Positions 5,657 to 6,219 of a stretch of DNA of 6,219 nucleotides are shown one piece after another; the first letter of the stretch is position 1, and each line of letters opens with the position of its first letter. The notes beneath the pieces are model-generated. The model was not told the origin of the DNA and ran no database searches. It saw only the letters and a program-made list of their open reading frames with translations. Position numbers and translations under genes: made by a program. Origin of the DNA: Acidobacteriaceae bacterium (lineage in GTDB: Bacteria; Acidobacteriota; Vicinamibacteria; Vicinamibacterales; CAVVIG01); NCBI GenBank assembly GCA_031274845.1, contig JAISPN010000017.1, forward strand, positions 1-6,219, read 5' to 3'.

Positions 5657-6219
5657 ATGAGTCTTCACGGCCGCGACCTGCCGTTTCTCACCGAGGCGTA
5701 CTGGATCGTCCTCGGCCGCGCGCCGTCGGCGCTTGAGTACCGCGAGGAGCTAGCGGGACACCTCAATCTCGATCAAGTCACGCTGCTGCATGGTCTCCTT
5801 CACACGGCGGAGTTCCGGCGTCTGCGCGCGGCGTGGACGCGCGGAGAAGAAACGCATCCAGACAGAGAAGCACTTGAAGCCGCATTGGTCGCCCTTGGCT
5901 CGAACGAGCACTTCGTCAAGCGCGTCTACGAATCAATTCTGGGCCGTGTGCCGGACGAGAGCGGCGCGGCGCACTACGCCTCGGTGCTGGCGCGTGGAGA
6001 ACGGCGCGCGGTCATCGTGCGCGCGCTGGCGTTGTCGGACGAATTCGAACGGCGCTGGCGCTCGGTGCCGGTCGACACGCAACTGTGCGAGCTGGCGAAC
6101 CCCGCCAAGTGGGACAACCAGGAGTGGCTCGATCTCCTGCGCAGTCTCGGCCTGTCGGACGACAAGCTGGCCATGCACCGCAAGCCGTATGAGTTCACGC
6201 AGTTCCTCTACGGCTGCAC
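5657..6219 (+). CDS. DUF4214-repeat protein, probable methyltransferase fusion (3' end missing)
   Basis: The ATG at 5657 follows the TAG of the membrane-protein gene without a single base between them, and the frame stays open for 187 codons to the window edge. Two similar blocks are visible: residues 12-54 (YWIVLGRAPSALEYREEL, later LLHTAEFRR) and 88-132 (VYESILGRVPDESGAAHY, later LALSDEFERR). Both follow the DUF4214 pattern of Y-x3-LGR-x-P, an acidic/Ser turn, a Tyr-containing helix, then a closing helix with (S/T)-x-EF. DUF4214 modules occur in secreted and glycan-associated proteins and resemble phycobilisome-linker repeats. After them, NPAKWDNQEWLDLL (148-161) and MHRKPYEFTQFLYGC (173-187) resemble the lead-in to a SAM methyltransferase domain in proteins I recall from Acidobacteria-like genomes; that part is memory-based inference. 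No signal peptide is seen. It probably shares a transcript and envelope-glycan role with the upstream gene. Confidence 0.8.
   Translation, partial: MSLHGRDLPFLTEAYWIVLGRAPSALEYREELAGHLNLDQVTLLHGLLHTAEFRRLRAAWTRGEETHPDREALEAALVALGSNEHFVKRVYESILGRVPDESGAAHYASVLARGERRAVIVRALALSDEFERRWRSVPVDTQLCELANPAKWDNQEWLDLLRSLGLSDDKLAMHRKPYEFTQFLYGC

Noticed and set aside
5045..5668. Minus-strand open frame of 207 codons opposite the membrane protein
   Set aside because: It is His/Arg/Asp-rich low-complexity sequence, the antisense image of hydrophobic membrane segments.
5933..6198. Small minus-strand open frames of 74 and 81 codons at the right edge
   Set aside because: They lie opposite the DUF4214-like reading frame, which shows two matching repeats and runs uninterrupted to the edge.

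Overview
The window is a GC-rich, densely packed bacterial chromosomal segment with two divergent transcription units separated by a 100-base gap (4549-4648). Codon choice is strongly G/C-ended, three minus-strand genes appear to start with GTG, gene ends overlap, and no start has a convincing Shine-Dalgarno sequence. The gene families, the very G/C-rich style and the DUF4214-type protein would fit a soil Acidobacteriota (Vicinamibacteria-like) genome, but this is a guess from style. Other GC-rich phyla are not excluded, and there is no rRNA or marker gene to decide it.

Minus-strand unit (4548 down to 1, in order of transcription): a GT4-type glycosyltransferase, a class I SAM-dependent methyltransferase, an NAD(P)-dependent extended-SDR epimerase/dehydratase, a left-handed beta-helix (hexapeptide) acyltransferase, a TtcA-type tRNA 2-thiocytidine synthetase, and the first 14 codons of a gene with a signal-peptide-like start that runs off the left edge. 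The first four overlap end to start (4, 16 and 14-20 bases). The last two junctions have gaps of 9 and 4 bases. This is almost certainly one operon. Its first four genes look like a small tailoring pathway for a surface glycan or glycolipid: sugar transfer, methylation, sugar-nucleotide or side-chain reduction/epimerisation, and acylation. The tRNA-thiolation gene is a functional outlier, possibly driven additionally by its own -10-like box.

Plus-strand unit (4649 to the right edge): a multi-pass membrane protein of the lysylphosphatidylglycerol-synthase transmembrane (YbhN/UPF0104) family. It is followed with zero spacing by an open-ended gene that has no stop in the window. That gene encodes two DUF4214-like repeats and the beginning of a further domain, probably a methyltransferase. 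Both divergent units fit cell-envelope glycoconjugate assembly. No mobile element, CRISPR array, tRNA, rRNA or strong terminator was seen. There is no gene-free stretch longer than 100 bases. I see no clearly new biological system; the points most worth checking are the duplicated DUF4214-type protein, the cysteine-rich TtcA cluster and the start-site signals.
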